Under the pieces are notes generated by a model. It made no database searches and had not been told where the DNA came from. It saw only the letters and a list, made by a program, of their open reading frames with translations. DNA of 6,499 nt, from NCBI GenBank assembly GCA_031259485.1, contig JAIRLH010000067.1:1-6499 (forward strand), in the 5' to 3' direction. This document shows, piece after piece, positions 5,534 through 6,499 of this stretch; position 1 is the first letter of the stretch; each line of letters opens with the position of its first letter. The position numbers and the translations under genes are program-made. The DNA is from Elusimicrobiota bacterium (lineage in GTDB: Bacteria; Elusimicrobiota; Elusimicrobia; Elusimicrobiales; Elusimicrobiaceae).

Positions 5534-5575
5534 AGGGCGCCAGCGCAACTGCGGCGGCCCTGTACAGAGGGGAGG
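5534..5575 (+). promoter_or_regulatory. Leader with alternative hairpins reaching the ribosome binding site
   Basis: AGGGCGCC (5534-5541) can pair with GGC-G-GCCCT (5553-5561) with one bulged G. The same CCCT (5558-5561) can instead pair with AGGG (5568-5571), part of the AGAGGGGAGG ribosome binding region at 5566-5575. The two pairings exclude each other, so the first would free the ribosome site and the second would cover it. I recognise no known riboswitch class, and the GC-rich composition makes such matches common. Confidence 0.3.
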
Positions 5576-5585
5576 TTTTAAGTCA

Positions 5586-6499
5586 ATGAAAAAATCAAGC
5601 CGCCTGCGCGGAATACTCAAAAATAACGCGGTACGCGTTGTACTGGCGTTGCTCGCCGTGGTCCTTATAACGCCCTTCTTTTTTGCGGATTATCCAAAGA
5701 AGCGCAAACCCGCCGGTCGGGAGATAGTTCTTTCTGACGAGCCTCTCGTGTGGCCGGGCCTTATCCGCACCGCTTCCAGCGCAGCGGGAAACGTGGCGTA
5801 CAAATTTGCCCGCACCTACGGCCTTAAAGACGCGCCCGTAATAACCGAGGAAGAAAAGTTAAACTTTGTTAAACCTGACCCTAATGTGGACTATGATAAA
5901 CTCCTTTCGGAAGAGGCGGCCCGCGTGCGCGCGTTAGCCGCGCTTGAAGAAAAGATTGAAAAACAGCGCCCCGCGCCCGCCGCGGCAGATAACGCGCGCG
6001 AATACGTCACTTTAGACGGCAAGGGGCCGTATGAGATTATCAAAGATTCCAAAGGCCGCAAAGTTGTAATGCTGCCCGAAGGTCCGGTATTTTACGAGAA
6101 ATTTGCCCGCGACAATGTCAGTTCCGACGAAATAAACGAGTTGAGGAAACTCGCCCCGAAACTTAAGGAATGGCAGCTGATTGAGGCGATACAATACGCG
6201 CGCAACAATAATTATCCCGGCGGGGCGGCGCAATTTTTGCAAAGCGGCGAGTACGCCAAATTAAGCAAAAACGGAACAAAGAGTTTGTTCGGCGGCAGTG
6301 CTTCTGTGTCAGGCCGGCGCGGAAAAGGCGGCTCTAAAGGAGCGTTCGGGTTGGGCGGGGGAATAGACGGCACGGCTGAAAACGATACAAACGTGGGCGG
6401 TATAAGCAGGGTTTACACAGGCCGTCATGCGGCAAGCGGGGCGGTGGCGGAAAAATTAAGAAGCGTGGCGAACAATGCCAAAAAAGCGGCTGCGAACGA
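5586..6499 (+). CDS. Unrecognised exported or membrane-anchored protein (partial, runs off the right edge)
   Basis: The frame is open for 304 codons with no stop before the window ends. The start ATG has GGGGAGG ten bases upstream. The N-terminus is basic (MKKSSRLRGILKNNAVR) followed by a hydrophobic segment at about 18-34 (VVLALLAVVLITPFFFA). A cleavage site after FFFA would suit a signal peptide, but a retained anchor is also possible. The exported part contains an acidic, charged, helix-prone region (about 86-127) with an Ala/Pro stretch (about 128-136). YVTLDGKGPYEIIKDSKGRKVVMLPEGPVFYEKF (140-173) looks like a small folded unit. A helical segment follows (about 180-206), then a Gly/Ser/Lys-rich flexible stretch (about 235-273) and a basic Ala-rich part. 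I recognise no catalytic motif or family. It is transcribed divergently from rpsB. Confidence 0.8.
   Translation, partial: MKKSSRLRGILKNNAVRVVLALLAVVLITPFFFADYPKKRKPAGREIVLSDEPLVWPGLIRTASSAAGNVAYKFARTYGLKDAPVITEEEKLNFVKPDPNVDYDKLLSEEAARVRALAALEEKIEKQRPAPAAADNAREYVTLDGKGPYEIIKDSKGRKVVMLPEGPVFYEKFARDNVSSDEINELRKLAPKLKEWQLIEAIQYARNNNYPGGAAQFLQSGEYAKLSKNGTKSLFGGSASVSGRRGKGGSKGAFGLGGGIDGTAENDTNVGGISRVYTGRHAASGAVAEKLRSVANNAKKAAAN

Noticed and set aside
5520..5585. Known riboswitch (c-di-GMP, preQ1) in the leader of the right-end gene
   Set aside because: The conserved nucleotides of these classes are not present. Only generic hairpins can be drawn.

Overview
The window is bacterial chromosomal DNA centred on a translation and ribosome-recycling gene cluster. 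The recognisable genes are uppS on the plus strand and, on the minus strand in transcription order, rpsB, tsf, pyrH, an unrecognised two-membrane-segment protein gene, and frr. A secreted or membrane-anchored protein of unknown function begins on the plus strand at the right end and runs off the window. The coding DNA is GC-rich and rich in GCG, GCC and CGC, while the intergenic stretches are distinctly AT-rich. Clear Shine-Dalgarno sequences and factor-independent terminators are present. The taxon cannot be fixed from the window alone. The gene order and protein style would fit a lineage such as Elusimicrobiota, but this is a weak guess that a protein search would settle.

Left region (1-1025): the first 77 bases hold what may be the tail of a Cys-rich protein. 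A strong hairpin with a T-rich tail (163-197) follows. uppS (233-943) makes the undecaprenyl diphosphate used as lipid carrier for cell-wall synthesis. It has no visible Shine-Dalgarno, and a TATAAT box sits so close to its ATG that a leaderless transcript is likely. A 12-bp stem terminator (971-1010) separates uppS from the convergent frr.

Middle region (1026-5460): two minus-strand transcription units are inferred. The first is rpsB-tsf, with a strong extended -10 promoter near 5418-5426, a structured leader of about 130 nt, and a terminator at 3361-3389. The second is pyrH-orf279-frr. The common bacterial order rpsB-tsf-pyrH-frr-uppS is broken in three ways here: a terminator and a 242-bp intergenic region lie between tsf and pyrH, an unknown gene is inserted between pyrH and frr, and uppS is inverted. 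The tsf-pyrH spacer holds a worn-looking palindromic repeat element and a perfect 16-bp alternating purine-pyrimidine palindrome.

Right region (5282-6499): a divergent, very AT-rich promoter region of about 300 bp serves rpsB and the plus-strand secreted-protein gene. That gene has an untranslated leader with alternative hairpins, one of which reaches into its ribosome binding site.

No new defence, mobile or biosynthetic system is visible. The parts that differ from a textbook housekeeping region are the unknown membrane protein, the histone-H1-like tail on S2, the intergenic repeat, and the two mRNA leaders.
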